Of a stretch of DNA of 64,000 bases, positions 8,992-18,032 are shown piece after piece. Each line of letters begins with the position of its first letter. Positions within the stretch are counted from its first letter, which is position 1. The notes beneath the pieces are model-generated. The model made no database searches and was not told the origin of the DNA. It saw only the letters and a list, made by a program, of their open reading frames with translations. The DNA comes from an uncultured Lutibacter sp. (GTDB lineage Bacteria > Bacteroidota > Bacteroidia > Flavobacteriales > Flavobacteriaceae): the NCBI RefSeq assembly GCF_947493565.1, contig NZ_CANLRG010000002.1, forward strand, positions 344,860 to 408,859. The letters are read 5' to 3'. The position numbers were made by a program, and so were the translations under genes.

Positions 8992-10056
8992 CTAAAACCA
9001 TTTCTTCTTTTTAAAATAAGAAATCATTAAAATAGCTATCAGCAGCATAATTCCTAGCATAATAAAATAGCTGTATTTGTAATGTAGTTCAGGTATAAAA
9101 TCGAAATTTGTACCATAAATACCTGCAATAAAAGTTAAAGGAATAAAAACAACAGAAAAAACAGTTAAAAATTTCATAGTGTCGTTTAACTTACTGCTAA
9201 TTGTAGTATGGTAAATGTGTAATTGGTCTGAAAGTATTTCTCTATAACTTTCGATTGATTCTATAGATTGATGAATGTTATTTTGAAGTTCTTGTAAATG
9301 AATATAAATAGAGTCGCTTAAATACTCCGATTCCATTTTTAATAATTCTGAAATAATTTCTTTGGAAGGTTTTATAGACTTGCTTAAATAAATAATTTCT
9401 TTTTTGTAACTATTAATTTGTTCTAATACCGATACTTCAGGATTTTGGAGTAAATCAACTTCTAACGACTCAATTTTTGTCCCTATTTCACTAATAATGT
9501 ATTTGTAATTGTCTAATACAACATCAATTAATGAAAAAGCTAAATAATCTACACGAGATGTTCTAATGGTTTTTTTATTTTTTCTAATACGTTCCCTTAC
9601 TGGTTCAAAAACATCGCCTTTTCGTTCTTGAAAAGAGATTAATACATTTTCTTTTATAATAATTACCAAGTTTTCTGAAGAAATATAATTCATCACTTCA
9701 TCATATTGTAACATTTTTAAAGAAAGGTAAATACAATTGTCGTATTCATGTATTTTGGGTCTAGCATGAGGATTCATAACATCTGAAAGAATCATAGGTT
9801 CTAACTCAAAAGTTGATGAAATTTCAGTCATTATTTTTTCATCATGTATGCCATCAATGTTAAACCACGTTACAGAATTAGTTTTGTTGCAATTTTCAAT
9901 ATTGTTAATTTCTTCAACAATATATTCTTCTAATTTTTGAGGGTCAAAATCAATTATTCTAAGTAAAACTGCATCGCTTTTTTTTTCACCCCTAAGTTTA
10001 AATGCTTCAGGAGATAGGCCTACTTCTTCTTTTTTTGTTTTTAAAAACCTTGCCAT
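8992..10056 (-). CDS. corA: CorA family magnesium/cobalt transporter with a GTN in place of the GMN motif
   Basis: A 354-residue inner-membrane divalent-cation channel. It has the long soluble funnel domain (about 1-290) and two C-terminal membrane helices (about 293-313 and 332-350) ending in a basic KKKKWF tail. The signature loop that follows the first helix reads YGTNF, so Met of the GMN selectivity motif is Thr316; the codon is plainly ACA. Gly315 and Asn317 are kept, as is the acidic periplasmic loop (FIPE). CorA relatives with altered motifs may carry other ions such as zinc. mgtE and a CNNM-type protein are also in this window, so Mg2+ transport is well covered. Confidence 0.88.
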   Translation of the reverse strand: MARFLKTKKEEVGLSPEAFKLRGEKKSDAVLLRIIDFDPQKLEEYIVEEINNIENCNKTNSVTWFNIDGIHDEKIMTEISSTFELEPMILSDVMNPHARPKIHEYDNCIYLSLKMLQYDEVMNYISSENLVIIIKENVLISFQERKGDVFEPVRERIRKNKKTIRTSRVDYLAFSLIDVVLDNYKYIISEIGTKIESLEVDLLQNPEVSVLEQINSYKKEIIYLSKSIKPSKEIISELLKMESEYLSDSIYIHLQELQNNIHQSIESIESYREILSDQLHIYHTTISSKLNDTMKFLTVFSVVFIPLTFIAGIYGTNFDFIPELHYKYSYFIMLGIMLLIAILMISYFKKKKWF

Positions 10057-10137
10057 TAATTGCTGTGTTAATTTAATTAAAAATACAAACTTTTGTTTAG
10101 TAGTTATCTAATTTAGAAAACATTTAATAGTACTCAT

Positions 10138-10169
10138 AAAAAAAGCCACCTTTATAAGTGGCTTTTTTT
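10138..10169 (-). terminator. Rho-independent terminator of the PepSY-like gene
   Basis: A 12-bp stem (AAAAAAAGCCAC / GTGGCTTTTTTT) with an 8-base loop lies 18 bp after the stop of the PepSY-like gene. It gives a run of U on the minus strand. Confidence 0.75.
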
Positions 10170-10187
10170 ATGATTTTACTTTATAAA

Positions 10188-10694
10188 TTAAAGAAAAACT
10201 CCCTCTTCATCGGTTTTTACTTTAATTATTTTATCACCGTTTTTTAATCGTAATTTATACTTTTTAGTGACACCTTCTTCATGATGATATTTAACCAAAT
10301 AAACATCTTCATTAATAGTCCATCCAGGAAATCTTTTGGTTACTGATTGAACTACCTCTACTGGAAGTTTAATATTTTTAAATTTTTCTACAGTTCTAAT
10401 AATTTTTCCGTCTTTATTATAGGCTGCTAAAATTTTTCCTTCAGGAATGTAAAATGATACAAAGTAAGAATCGTATTCATCTTCATAAAAGTCTGAATTT
10501 TTTAAATCAAAAGCAGCTACTTTTCTTTGAAGAACTTCAACAGGTATGGCAGCTTCTTTGGCATCAACTTCATTTAAATACTTATAATTAGTTGCAACAA
10601 TGACTACCTCAGATAGCTTTTCAACTTTAGTTACCTGTGCAAATGCTTGGATGGTTAATCCAAAAATAAATAAACCAAAAATTAATTTTTTCAT
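10188..10694 (-). CDS. Secreted PepSY-like domain protein
   Basis: A 168-residue exported protein. Residues 1-19 form a signal peptide ending AFAQ. The rest looks like two PepSY-like (BLIP-fold) repeats: one around residues 50-100 with YEDEYDSYFVSFYI, and a second with the typical LPVEVVQSVTKRFPGWTI start near 109 and GVTKKYKLRLKNG. PepSY-like proteins of Bacteroidota are small periplasmic proteins of unknown role, sometimes thought to inhibit proteases. The gene stands alone with its own terminator. Confidence 0.68.
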   Translation of the reverse strand: MKKLIFGLFIFGLTIQAFAQVTKVEKLSEVVIVATNYKYLNEVDAKEAAIPVEVLQRKVAAFDLKNSDFYEDEYDSYFVSFYIPEGKILAAYNKDGKIIRTVEKFKNIKLPVEVVQSVTKRFPGWTINEDVYLVKYHHEEGVTKKYKLRLKNGDKIIKVKTDEEGVFL

Positions 10695-10775
10695 GACTTA
10701 ATTCTTTTAATTAATACTTATAAATGGACGTAACTTATAGCATATTAAAATTATTAAGTCTTTAGTTTTTAGTCA

Positions 10776-10820
10776 ATGATGCTCATCAATTAATTGAGAA
10801 ATAGAACTGATGAGCATCAT
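10776..10820. repeat. Long perfect inverted repeat (13-bp arms) downstream of the GNAT-nitrilase gene
   Basis: ATGATGCTCATCA (10776-10788) and TGATGAGCATCAT (10808-10820) are exact inverted arms around a 19-base loop. They lie 29 bp after the stop of the minus-strand GNAT-nitrilase gene. The T run is on the plus-strand side (TTTTTAAG), while the minus-strand side lacks a good one. It is either an atypical terminator or a structured RNA end. Confidence 0.5.
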
Positions 10821-10848
10821 TTTTAAGTGAGGTTTTTTTAATAAATAG

Positions 10849-12369
10849 TTAACGCTTTTTAAGTTGATAAATATCTTTTCTTCTATCTTTTAAATTTCGT
10901 ACACTTCCTAATTGATTTAACTCTCTTAATAAATCAATATCTACATCGGCAATTAGAATCATTTCAGAATTTGGCGTTGCTTCTGCCTTAATTCCATTGG
11001 TAGGAAACGCAAAATCACAAGGAGTAAATACCATTGATTGTGCAAATTGAATATCCATGTTATGAACCTTTGGCAAATTTCCAACGCTTCCAGAAATTGC
11101 TACGTAGCATTCATTTTCTATGGCTCTAGCTTGTGCACAGTTTCTAACTCTAGAATAGCCATTTTGGGTATCGGTTAAAAATGGCACAAATAAAATATCC
11201 ATACCATCATCAGCTAATAACCTGCCTAATTCAGGAAATTCAACATCATAACAAATTAAAATTCCAATTTTACCACAATCAGTATCAAAAGTTTTTATTT
11301 CACTACCCCCTTCCATACCCCAAACTTTGGCTTCATTGGGTGTTATGTGTAGTTTTTCATAACGTTCAATACTTCCGTCGCGTTTGCATAAATACCCCAC
11401 ATTGTACAGTTTATTATTAATAATTTCAGGCATGCTTCCGGAGATGATATTGATATTATAGGAGATGGCAAATTCTGAAAATTTTTGAATAATGGCTGAA
11501 GTATGTTTGGCTAATTCTCTAATGGCTTCGGGTTCAGTTAAATGATTGTTTTCAGCCATTAAAGGCGCATTGAAAAATTCAGGGAATAGTGCGAAATCTG
11601 ACCGGTAGCCTGAAACTGAATCAACAAAAAACTCAGCTTGTTGTAATAATTCTTCTAAATTATTATAAGAGCGCATTTGCCACTGAATAAGTCCTAAACG
11701 AACTATTTTTTTTTGTGTGGTAGGCGTTTTTTGAACTTTTTCATAATAAATATTATCCCACTCTAAAAGCACAGCATAATCATTTGAAGCATCATCACCT
11801 TCTAAATAACTTTTTAAAATTCTAGCAGGATGAAAATCATTAGAAATTTGAAAGTTAAAAACAGGGTCGTGAATTTCTTTTTTTCTTACCTTTTTAATAT
11901 ATTCTTTTGGTGATAATTTATTTGAATATTTATGGTAGTTTGGAATTCTTCCTCCAAAGGCAACACCTTTTAAATTAAGACGTTCGCATAATTCTTTTCT
12001 GTAATCATATAATCTTCTGCCAAGACGTAAGCCTCTAAATTCAGGTTTTATAAATACATCAATTCCGTACAACATATCTCCATCGGGAGTATGTGTGTTA
12101 AATGTGTAATCTCCTGTTATTTCTTGATAGGTATGATGTTGATCTACTTTGCTATAATCTACAATAATAGACAAAGCACAACCAGCAATTTCATGGTTCA
12201 CTTTAATTACAACTTGCCCTTCAGGAAAACGATCAATTAAAGATTCAATTTGATGCTCTTTCCAGTAAGAATTTGGCATTGTTGTGTAAGATTCAATCAT
12301 TGCTTTTTTTAGCTCTTGATAATCATCAATGCTTAAGAAAGTTAACTCTATGTTTTCTATATTCTTCAT
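10849..12369 (-). CDS. Fusion of GNAT acetyltransferase and carbon-nitrogen hydrolase (nitrilase superfamily)
   Basis: A 506-residue two-domain enzyme. Residues 1-210 are a GNAT acetyltransferase with the acetyl-CoA loop RGLRLGRRLYD (112-122). Residues 222-500 are a nitrilase-superfamily amidohydrolase with the complete catalytic triad: Glu264 in LFPEFF, Lys339 in YEKLH and Cys373 in LICYDVEFPE. The nitrilase half resembles the amidase/omega-amidase branches. The fusion implies that one molecule could be both acylated and hydrolysed at a C-N bond, or that GNAT delivers substrate. This architecture exists in other bacteria, but I know of no firm function. The gene stands alone. Confidence 0.85.
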   Translation of the reverse strand: MKNIENIELTFLSIDDYQELKKAMIESYTTMPNSYWKEHQIESLIDRFPEGQVVIKVNHEIAGCALSIIVDYSKVDQHHTYQEITGDYTFNTHTPDGDMLYGIDVFIKPEFRGLRLGRRLYDYRKELCERLNLKGVAFGGRIPNYHKYSNKLSPKEYIKKVRKKEIHDPVFNFQISNDFHPARILKSYLEGDDASNDYAVLLEWDNIYYEKVQKTPTTQKKIVRLGLIQWQMRSYNNLEELLQQAEFFVDSVSGYRSDFALFPEFFNAPLMAENNHLTEPEAIRELAKHTSAIIQKFSEFAISYNINIISGSMPEIINNKLYNVGYLCKRDGSIERYEKLHITPNEAKVWGMEGGSEIKTFDTDCGKIGILICYDVEFPELGRLLADDGMDILFVPFLTDTQNGYSRVRNCAQARAIENECYVAISGSVGNLPKVHNMDIQFAQSMVFTPCDFAFPTNGIKAEATPNSEMILIADVDIDLLRELNQLGSVRNLKDRRKDIYQLKKR

Positions 12370-12513
12370 TATTAATAAAAAATCAGCTTATTAATTTACT
12401 ACATTAAATTAAAATTACTCAAAAAGATATTTAGAGTTTTAAACAACCTAATAAGTAACTCTATGTTAGCTTAAAGTTAGTGTATTTTTTAATTAGTAAA
12501 AGATGAAGTTAAG
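12370..12513. other. Intergenic stretch with nothing recognised
   Basis: The gene-poor stretch 12370-12932 holds one frameshifted small gene (12514-12797). I see no convincing open frame, repeat or hairpin in 12370-12513, nor any clear promoter consensus in 12798-12932. Confidence 0.5.
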
Positions 12514-12797
12514 TTAATAAAAATTGAAAATTAAAAATAGAAGAAAGGCAGCTATTGAAACTAAAATTAAAAAGAGTACTTGCTTTTTCTTTTCTTGTTT
12601 AACTTCTAGTTGAACTTTTAATTTAAATTTTTCCAATTCAGCTTTAGAAAGTTTAGGAAAGTTGTAGCTTGTTTTAGTTTTTGAACTGTTAAAATAATTA
12701 ATTCCTCCTTTAAATTTTTTGCGTTTTGAATTTCTTAAAGCATTATTTTGCTTTATTTATTTAACATATCTTGTATGTGACCAGCTCCAAAACTCAT
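12514..12797 (-). pseudogene. Frameshifted small flavobacterial membrane protein (MSFGAGH-type)
   Basis: An open frame without a start codon runs from 12756 to a TAA at 12514-12516. It encodes a basic segment (LRNSKRKKFKGG), an amphipathic helix and one C-terminal membrane helix (VLFLILVSIAAFLLFLIF). A second frame starts at ATG 12797 and encodes MSFGAGHIQDMLNK, then stops at 12753-12755. Joining the two with one extra A in the AAA run at 12756-12758 gives a continuous 94-residue protein beginning MSFGAGHIQDMLNKIKQNN. As I recall it, this is a conserved flavobacterial small protein of unknown function. So the gene has lost one base, or the base was missed in sequencing. It diverges from an OsmC gene. 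Confidence 0.7.
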
Positions 12798-12932
12798 TAT
12801 ATATTTTATTAGTGGTAAATTGGAATAAAAAGTTACAGATGAATGATAATTTTAAAACTATTTTGTAAAGTTTGTTACCAATTTAAGACTAAAATTCCTT
12901 TAAATTAGCATTTTAAAATTTAGAGATATATT

Positions 12933-13352
12933 ATGACAAATACAATTGAAGTTAGTTGGAAAGGGCAAATGCTTTTTGAATCTGTAGCACCCGAAGGAAG
13001 CGTAATGATTGATGCTGACAAAGCAGTGGGTGGACAAGGTAAAGGATTAAGACCAAAAGCTATGATGTTAACATCGTTGGCTGGTTGTACTGCAATGGAT
13101 GTTGCTTCTTTACTTAAAAAAATGCGTGCTGAGGTTGATGATTTTAAAATTGAGGTTTCTGCAAATTTAACTGAAGAACATCCAAAATATTACGATAAAG
13201 TACACGTAATATACAAATTTTTTGGAAGTGAGTTTAAAAAAGAAAAAATTGAAAAATCTGTTAATCTATCGGTAGAACGTTATTGTGGTGTTATGGAAAT
13301 GTTCCGAAAATTTTCAGAAGTCACAACAGAAATTCAATACTTTGAAAAATAA
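12933..13352 (+). CDS. OsmC family protein
   Basis: A 139-residue OsmC-fold protein, about the standard length. The two conserved cysteines are Cys52 (LAGCTAMD, start of the central helix) and Cys118 (RYCGVMEMF). By family it would reduce organic hydroperoxides in the cytoplasm, although many members of this branch have no proven substrate. It is followed by a strong bidirectional terminator and converges on a methyltransferase gene. It is only distantly similar to the OsmC protein at 1430-1924. Confidence 0.85.
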   Translation: MTNTIEVSWKGQMLFESVAPEGSVMIDADKAVGGQGKGLRPKAMMLTSLAGCTAMDVASLLKKMRAEVDDFKIEVSANLTEEHPKYYDKVHVIYKFFGSEFKKEKIEKSVNLSVERYCGVMEMFRKFSEVTTEIQYFEK

Positions 13353-13363
13353 ATAGAGTAAGC

Positions 13364-13391
13364 AAGCCTATTTGAATTTTCAAATAGGCTT
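13364..13391. terminator. Bidirectional hairpin terminator
   Basis: Arms AAGCCTATTTGAA and TTCAAATAGGCTT around a 2-base loop lie between convergent genes ending at 13352 and 13396. Confidence 0.75.
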
Positions 13392-13395
13392 TTAT

Positions 13396-13932
13396 CTAGT
13401 TCTTAAACTGAAATTTTTTAAATAAATCCCAAAGTACAACTCCACAACTTACAGAGATATTTAGAGAATGTTTGGTGCCAAATTGAGGAATTTCAATACA
13501 ATAATTTGTAGCTGAAACTACTTTTTGTTGTACTCCTTTCACTTCATTCCCCATAACAATAGCATATTTTTGATTGGGTTCAATATTAAAATCTTGTAGC
13601 ATAGTACTATTATCGGCTTGTTCTATTGCAGCAACAATTATATTTTCTTGCTGTAATTTTTTTACAAGTTCTAAAGTATTTTCAACGTATTCCCAATTCA
13701 CAGATTCTGTAGCGCCTAAAGCTGTTTTATGAATTTCTTTATGTGGAGGTTGCGCTGTAATTCCACAGAGGTAAATTTTTTCAATTAAAAAAGCATCGCT
13801 AGTTCTAAAAACAGCGCCTATATTATTTAAACTCCTAATATTATCTAAGATAACTATTAAAGGAATTTTTGCTGTTTTTTTAAAATCTTCAACATTTAAT
13901 CTTCCTAATTCGCTATTTTTTAATTTTTTCAT
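13396..13932 (-). CDS. SpoU/TrmH-family RNA 2'-O-methyltransferase
   Basis: A 178-residue SPOUT methyltransferase with no N-terminal substrate domain. All three SpoU motifs are present: DNIRSLNNIGAVFRTSDAF near residue 30 (motif 1, catalytic Asn/Arg), IVMGNEVKGV near 125 (motif 2) and IPQFGTKHSLNISVSCGV near 148 (motif 3). The length is close to TrmL or the catalytic core of TrmH. The target nucleotide cannot be told from sequence. It diverges from mutS across 95 bp. A second SpoU protein lies just downstream of mutS. Confidence 0.86.
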   Translation of the reverse strand: MKKLKNSELGRLNVEDFKKTAKIPLIVILDNIRSLNNIGAVFRTSDAFLIEKIYLCGITAQPPHKEIHKTALGATESVNWEYVENTLELVKKLQQENIIVAAIEQADNSTMLQDFNIEPNQKYAIVMGNEVKGVQQKVVSATNYCIEIPQFGTKHSLNISVSCGVVLWDLFKKFQFKN

Positions 13933-14027
13933 TGTTAAATGTAATTGTTAATCTTTCAATCATTAAATTATTTCAATCTTTCAATATAAAATGTAACTTC
14001 GCAAAACTAACTTAATTTCCTAAAAAA

Positions 14028-16643
14028 TTGGCAGCAAAAAGTAAGAAAGTCACCCCTTTAATGAAACAATACAATGCAATTAAGGCAAAATATCCTGATG
14101 CAATGTTGCTTTTTAGAGTAGGAGATTTCTATGAAACTTTTGGAGAAGATGCTGTAAAAGCAGCTAAAGTTTTAGGAATAATATTAACCAAACGAGGTGC
14201 TGGTAGCGAAACCGAAACAGCCTTAGCAGGGTTTCCACATCATTCATTAAATACGTATTTACCAAAATTGGTAAAAGCGGGTATGCGTGTGGCAATTTGT
14301 GATCAATTGGAAGATCCTAAAATGACCAAAACTATTGTTAAACGTGGTGTTACAGAGTTGGTTACTCCAGGAGTTGCATTAAATGATGAGGTTTTACAAT
14401 CTAAAACCAATAATTTTTTAGCGTCAGTTCATTTTGGAAAAAAGCAATTAGGAATTTCATTTTTAGATGTTTCAACAGGAGAATTTTTAACTGCACAAGG
14501 AAATTCAGAATATATAGATAAATTGCTTCAAAATTTTAATCCAAGTGAGGTACTAGTTCAAAAGCAATATAAAAACAAGTTTTTTGAATTATTTGGAGAC
14601 CGTTTTTATACATTTTATTTAGAAGATTGGATTTTTCAGTCCGAATATGCTTTAGAAACTCTAACCAATCATTTTAAAGTAAAAACGCTCAAAGGTTTTG
14701 GAGTTGATGATTTACACGAAGGAATTATTTCATCAGGCGCTGTTTTGTGTTATTTATCTGAAACACAGCATAATAAATTAGAGCATATTTCTGTAATTAA
14801 TAGAATTTCAGAAGATAATTATGTTTGGATGGATCGTTTTACCATTCGAAATTTAGAATTGTATCAGTCAACTTCAGTAAATGCAGTAACGCTACTTGAT
14901 GTTATTGATCAAACTATTTCACCAATGGGTGGACGTTTATTAAAGCGTTGGTTGGCATTGCCGTTAAAAGATATAAATCGTATTAAAAAGCGCCATGATA
15001 TTGTAAAATATTTAATGGATAATGATGCCTTTTTTGAATTGGTAACGTATCAAATTAAACAAATAAGTGATATTGAACGTTTGGTATCAAAAGTTGCAAC
15101 AGGAAAAGTAAATCCAAGAGAAGTTGTATTGTTAAAAAATTCACTAAATGCGATTATTCCTATAAAAGAAGCTGCTGAAAATAGTGATAATGAATCTTTA
15201 AAAATTATTGGAGAACAATTACAAAGCTGTACAACACTAAGAGAAAAAATAGCATATACACTAAATGAAGACGCTCCTGTAAATATTAATAAAGGAAATG
15301 TTATAGCTCAAGGGGTTTCAGAAGAATTAGATGAATTAAGAAATATTTCAAATTCGGGAAAAGAATATTTAGATAATATGTTGGCTCGAGAAACAGAGCA
15401 CACTCAAATCCCTTCACTAAAAATAGCATTTAATAATGTTTTTGGCTACTATATTGAAGTTAGAAATACACATAAAAATAAGGTTCCAGAAGACTGGATT
15501 AGAAAACAAACATTAGTAAATGCAGAGCGTTATATCACTGAAGAATTAAAGGAATATGAAACTAAAATTTTAGGAGCTGAAGAAAAAATTGGCAAGTTAG
15601 AACATGAACTTTTTGCTGAATTAATTAGTTTTTTGCTAGATTATATTCAACCAATTCAGTTAAATGCCAATTTAATAGCTCAAATTGATTGTTTACTTTC
15701 TTTTGCAGAAATAGCAAAATGCCATAATTATGTGCGACCTCAAATTGATGAATCTACAGATTTGGAAATAAAAAATGGACGTCATCCTGTTATTGAAAAG
15801 CAATTGCCAATAGGAGAAGAATATATTGCTAATGATGTGGTTTTAAATAGAAATCAGCAGCAAATTATTATGATAACGGGTCCTAATATGAGTGGTAAAT
15901 CAGCAATTTTACGTCAAACGGCATTAATTGTTCTCTTAGCGCAGATGGGAAGCTATGTACCTGCACAATATGCTAAAATTGGGGTGGTTGATAAAATATT
16001 TACACGTGTAGGAGCAAGTGATAATATTTCAATGGGTGAATCTACTTTTATGGTAGAAATGAATGAAACCGCCAATATTTTGAATAACATTTCTAAACGT
16101 AGCCTAGTATTATTAGATGAAATAGGAAGAGGAACAAGTACTTATGATGGAATTTCAATTGCTTGGGCTATAGCCGAATATTTGCATGAACATCCTTCAA
16201 AAGCTAAAACATTATTTGCCACACACTATCATGAATTAAATGATATGACCAATACTTTTGAGCGTGTTAAAAACTTTAATGTTTCTGTAAAAGAATTAAA
16301 AGACAAAGTTATTTTCTTACGCAAACTTGTGCCAGGAGGTAGCGAACATAGTTTTGGTATTTATGTGGCTAAATTGGCAGGAATGCCAACTTCCGTAGTA
16401 CATAGAGCAACTAAAATGCTGAAGCAGTTAGAGCAAAACCACACCAGTACAGAAGTAAAAAAGACATTAAAAAATGCTTCTGAAGAAGAAATGCAATTGA
16501 GTTTTTTTAAATTAGATGACCCGCTGTTAGAAGATATAAAAGAAGAAATTTTATCTACCAACATAGATACGCTTACACCAATAGAAGCACTTATGAAGTT
16601 GAATGAAATTAAAAGAATGTTGACTAAAAAAAATGGTAAATAA
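14028..16643 (+). CDS. mutS: DNA mismatch repair protein MutS
   Basis: An 871-residue MutS that recognises base mismatches and small loops and recruits MutL. The N-terminal mismatch-binding domain has the FYETFG motif (the F-x-E wedge, residues 31-36 region). The C-terminal ATPase has GPNMSGKS (618-625), the Walker B/D-loop segment [14 protein letters not shown] and ATHYHEL. The start is a TTG at 14028, giving the N-terminus (M)[15 protein letters not shown] that relatives share; no in-frame ATG precedes it, and the next ATG (residue 12) would cut into conserved sequence. It overlaps the next gene by 11 bp, so the two are coupled. Confidence 0.96.
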   Translation: MAAKSKKVTPLMKQYNAIKAKYPDAMLLFRVGDFYETFGEDAVKAAKVLGIILTKRGAGSETETALAGFPHHSLNTYLPKLVKAGMRVAICDQLEDPKMTKTIVKRGVTELVTPGVALNDEVLQSKTNNFLASVHFGKKQLGISFLDVSTGEFLTAQGNSEYIDKLLQNFNPSEVLVQKQYKNKFFELFGDRFYTFYLEDWIFQSEYALETLTNHFKVKTLKGFGVDDLHEGIISSGAVLCYLSETQHNKLEHISVINRISEDNYVWMDRFTIRNLELYQSTSVNAVTLLDVIDQTISPMGGRLLKRWLALPLKDINRIKKRHDIVKYLMDNDAFFELVTYQIKQISDIERLVSKVATGKVNPREVVLLKNSLNAIIPIKEAAENSDNESLKIIGEQLQSCTTLREKIAYTLNEDAPVNINKGNVIAQGVSEELDELRNISNSGKEYLDNMLARETEHTQIPSLKIAFNNVFGYYIEVRNTHKNKVPEDWIRKQTLVNAERYITEELKEYETKILGAEEKIGKLEHELFAELISFLLDYIQPIQLNANLIAQIDCLLSFAEIAKCHNYVRPQIDESTDLEIKNGRHPVIEKQLPIGEEYIANDVVLNRNQQQIIMITGPNMSGKSAILRQTALIVLLAQMGSYVPAQYAKIGVVDKIFTRVGASDNISMGESTFMVEMNETANILNNISKRSLVLLDEIGRGTSTYDGISIAWAIAEYLHEHPSKAKTLFATHYHELNDMTNTFERVKNFNVSVKELKDKVIFLRKLVPGGSEHSFGIYVAKLAGMPTSVVHRATKMLKQLEQNHTSTEVKKTLKNASEEEMQLSFFKLDDPLLEDIKEEILSTNIDTLTPIEALMKLNEIKRMLTKKNGK

Positions 16644-17085
16644 TTTACAACAAGGTTTTTTTGGAATTGGTATTCAAAATGGAAAAACACCTGAAAATTT
16701 AGGAGTTTTATGGCGTTCAGCTCAAAATATGGGTGCAAGTTTTATTTTTACTATTGGAAATAGGTACGCAAAACAAGCTTGTGATACTCATAAGGCAACA
16801 GGTGCGATGCCTTATTTTCATTATAACACTTTTGAAGAATTTTATAGCAACTTACCGAAAGGAGCTCAACTAGTAGGGGTAGAGTTAGATGAAAAGGCTG
16901 AGCCTTTAGAAACTTTTAAACATCCTAGGCGATGCGTTTATTTATTAGGAGCTGAAGATCACGGATTGTCTAAAACAGCAATAGACAAATCACATTTTTT
17001 AGTTAAATTTAAAACGATTTTAAGCTTAAATGTTTCTGTTGCGGGTAGTATTGTAATGTATGATCGACAATTAAAAAGTTGTTAA
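16633..17085 (+). CDS. SpoU-family RNA methyltransferase, short form
   Basis: A 150-residue SPOUT methyltransferase. Motif 1 is [14 protein letters not shown] (about 23-36), motif 2 is [11 protein letters not shown] (about 98-108), and motif 3 is reduced to [15 protein letters not shown] at the C-terminus. The size matches the minimal TrmL-like group that modifies tRNA ribose. It starts within the last codons of mutS (11-bp overlap). It is not a close copy of the SpoU protein at 13396-13932. Confidence 0.83.
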   Translation: MVNNLQQGFFGIGIQNGKTPENLGVLWRSAQNMGASFIFTIGNRYAKQACDTHKATGAMPYFHYNTFEEFYSNLPKGAQLVGVELDEKAEPLETFKHPRRCVYLLGAEDHGLSKTAIDKSHFLVKFKTILSLNVSVAGSIVMYDRQLKSC

Positions 17086-17096
17086 CATTTTTATTA

Positions 17097-17130
17097 TTGT
17101 ATTAAATTAATGGTAATTATAGTATCTTTG
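17097..17130 (+). promoter_or_regulatory. Flavobacterial-type promoter before tatA
   Basis: TTG (17097-17099) is followed after 23 bases by TATCTTTG (17123-17130), which fits the TTG/TAnnTTTG pattern. The tatA start is 16 bp further on, so the leader would be very short. Confidence 0.55.
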
Positions 17131-17146
17131 TTATATAATTTAAAAT

Positions 17147-17467
17147 ATGATGTTTTTATTTATTAGCGGAGCCGAAATTTTTGTAATTCTCCTTATTGTT
17201 GTAATGGTTTTTGGAGCAGATAAGCTTCCAGAAATAGCACGTGGATTAGGAAAAGGGATGCGTCAAATTAAAGATGCTACCAATGATATTAAACGAGAAA
17301 TTAAAAATAGTGCTGAAAAACATGATATTGACATTGATGTGGCTTCTAAAGTTAGAGATGAGATTAGTAAGGTAACAGACAATATTGAAGACTATACCAA
17401 CCCTGTAAAAAAAATTAAAAATGATGTTGTTGACGAAATTACAGGACCAATTAAAAGGGATAAGTAA
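17147..17467 (+). CDS. tatA: Twin-arginine translocase TatA/TatE family subunit
   Basis: A 106-residue TatA-like subunit of the twin-arginine export system. Residues 1-22 form the single N-terminal membrane helix. The conserved hinge FGADKLPEIARGLGKG follows, then a charged amphipathic helix and a polar tail. The start may be either Met of ATGATG. It is followed after 2 bp by the PAP2 gene. No tatC is in the window. Confidence 0.9.
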   Translation: MMFLFISGAEIFVILLIVVMVFGADKLPEIARGLGKGMRQIKDATNDIKREIKNSAEKHDIDIDVASKVRDEISKVTDNIEDYTNPVKKIKNDVVDEITGPIKRDK

Positions 17468-17469
17468 TT

Positions 17470-18030
17470 TTGGAATTACTAAATTCACTTATTGAATACG
17501 ACAAACAATTACTTTTATTTTTACACTCTAAAGGTTCAATAAATTGGGATAACTTTTGGTTATTTATTACCAATCCAATTAATTGGATTTGGTTATTTTT
17601 AGTTATTTTTTTTCTAGGTAACAAAGTTTTAGGCTTAAAAAAAGCACTTATAGTTTCAACTTGCTTAACCTTAAGTAGCTTGTTTGCTTTATGGTTAGTT
17701 ACTATAATTAAAAATTATGTACAGCGGTTAAGACCAATAAATGATACTTCTATCAATAATTCGGTAAGGGTTTTAATTGAACAAAATGATTTTAGTTTTG
17801 TTTCTGGACATTCAACAGTGTCATTTACGATTGCTTTTTTGTCATTTTGGATATTGAAAAGGTATTATAAGTTTACCTATTTATTTTTCTTATTCCCAAT
17901 ATTATTTGCCTATAGTAGAATTTATTTAGCAGTACATTACCCATTAGATATTTTAGTTGGGATGTTTTTAGGCTTTTTAATTTCTTTAGTTACTTATAAA
18001 ATTATGAGTATTTATATACTAAAACCCTAA
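17470..18030 (+). CDS. PAP2 superfamily membrane phosphatase
   Basis: A 186-residue integral membrane phosphatase with about five membrane helices. The complete PAP2 signature is present: K-x6-RP (Lys81, Arg88-Pro89), SGH (112-114) and SR-x5-H-x3-D (Ser149, Arg150, His156, Asp160). Such enzymes cleave lipid phosphates such as phosphatidic acid, PGP or undecaprenyl diphosphate. There is no ATG at the N-terminus. The start is TTG at 17470 (MELLNSLIEYD), or possibly the ATT just before it, whose A is shared with the tatA stop codon. It is tightly coupled to tatA. Confidence 0.87.
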   Translation: MELLNSLIEYDKQLLLFLHSKGSINWDNFWLFITNPINWIWLFLVIFFLGNKVLGLKKALIVSTCLTLSSLFALWLVTIIKNYVQRLRPINDTSINNSVRVLIEQNDFSFVSGHSTVSFTIAFLSFWILKRYYKFTYLFFLFPILFAYSRIYLAVHYPLDILVGMFLGFLISLVTYKIMSIYILKP

Positions 18031-18032
18031 TA

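Noticed and set aside
12514..12756. Possible non-ATG start (ATT after GGAGG) for the small membrane protein
   Set aside because: The spacing between GGAGG and ATT is far too short, and the upstream MSFGAGH frame explains the gene better as a one-base frameshift.
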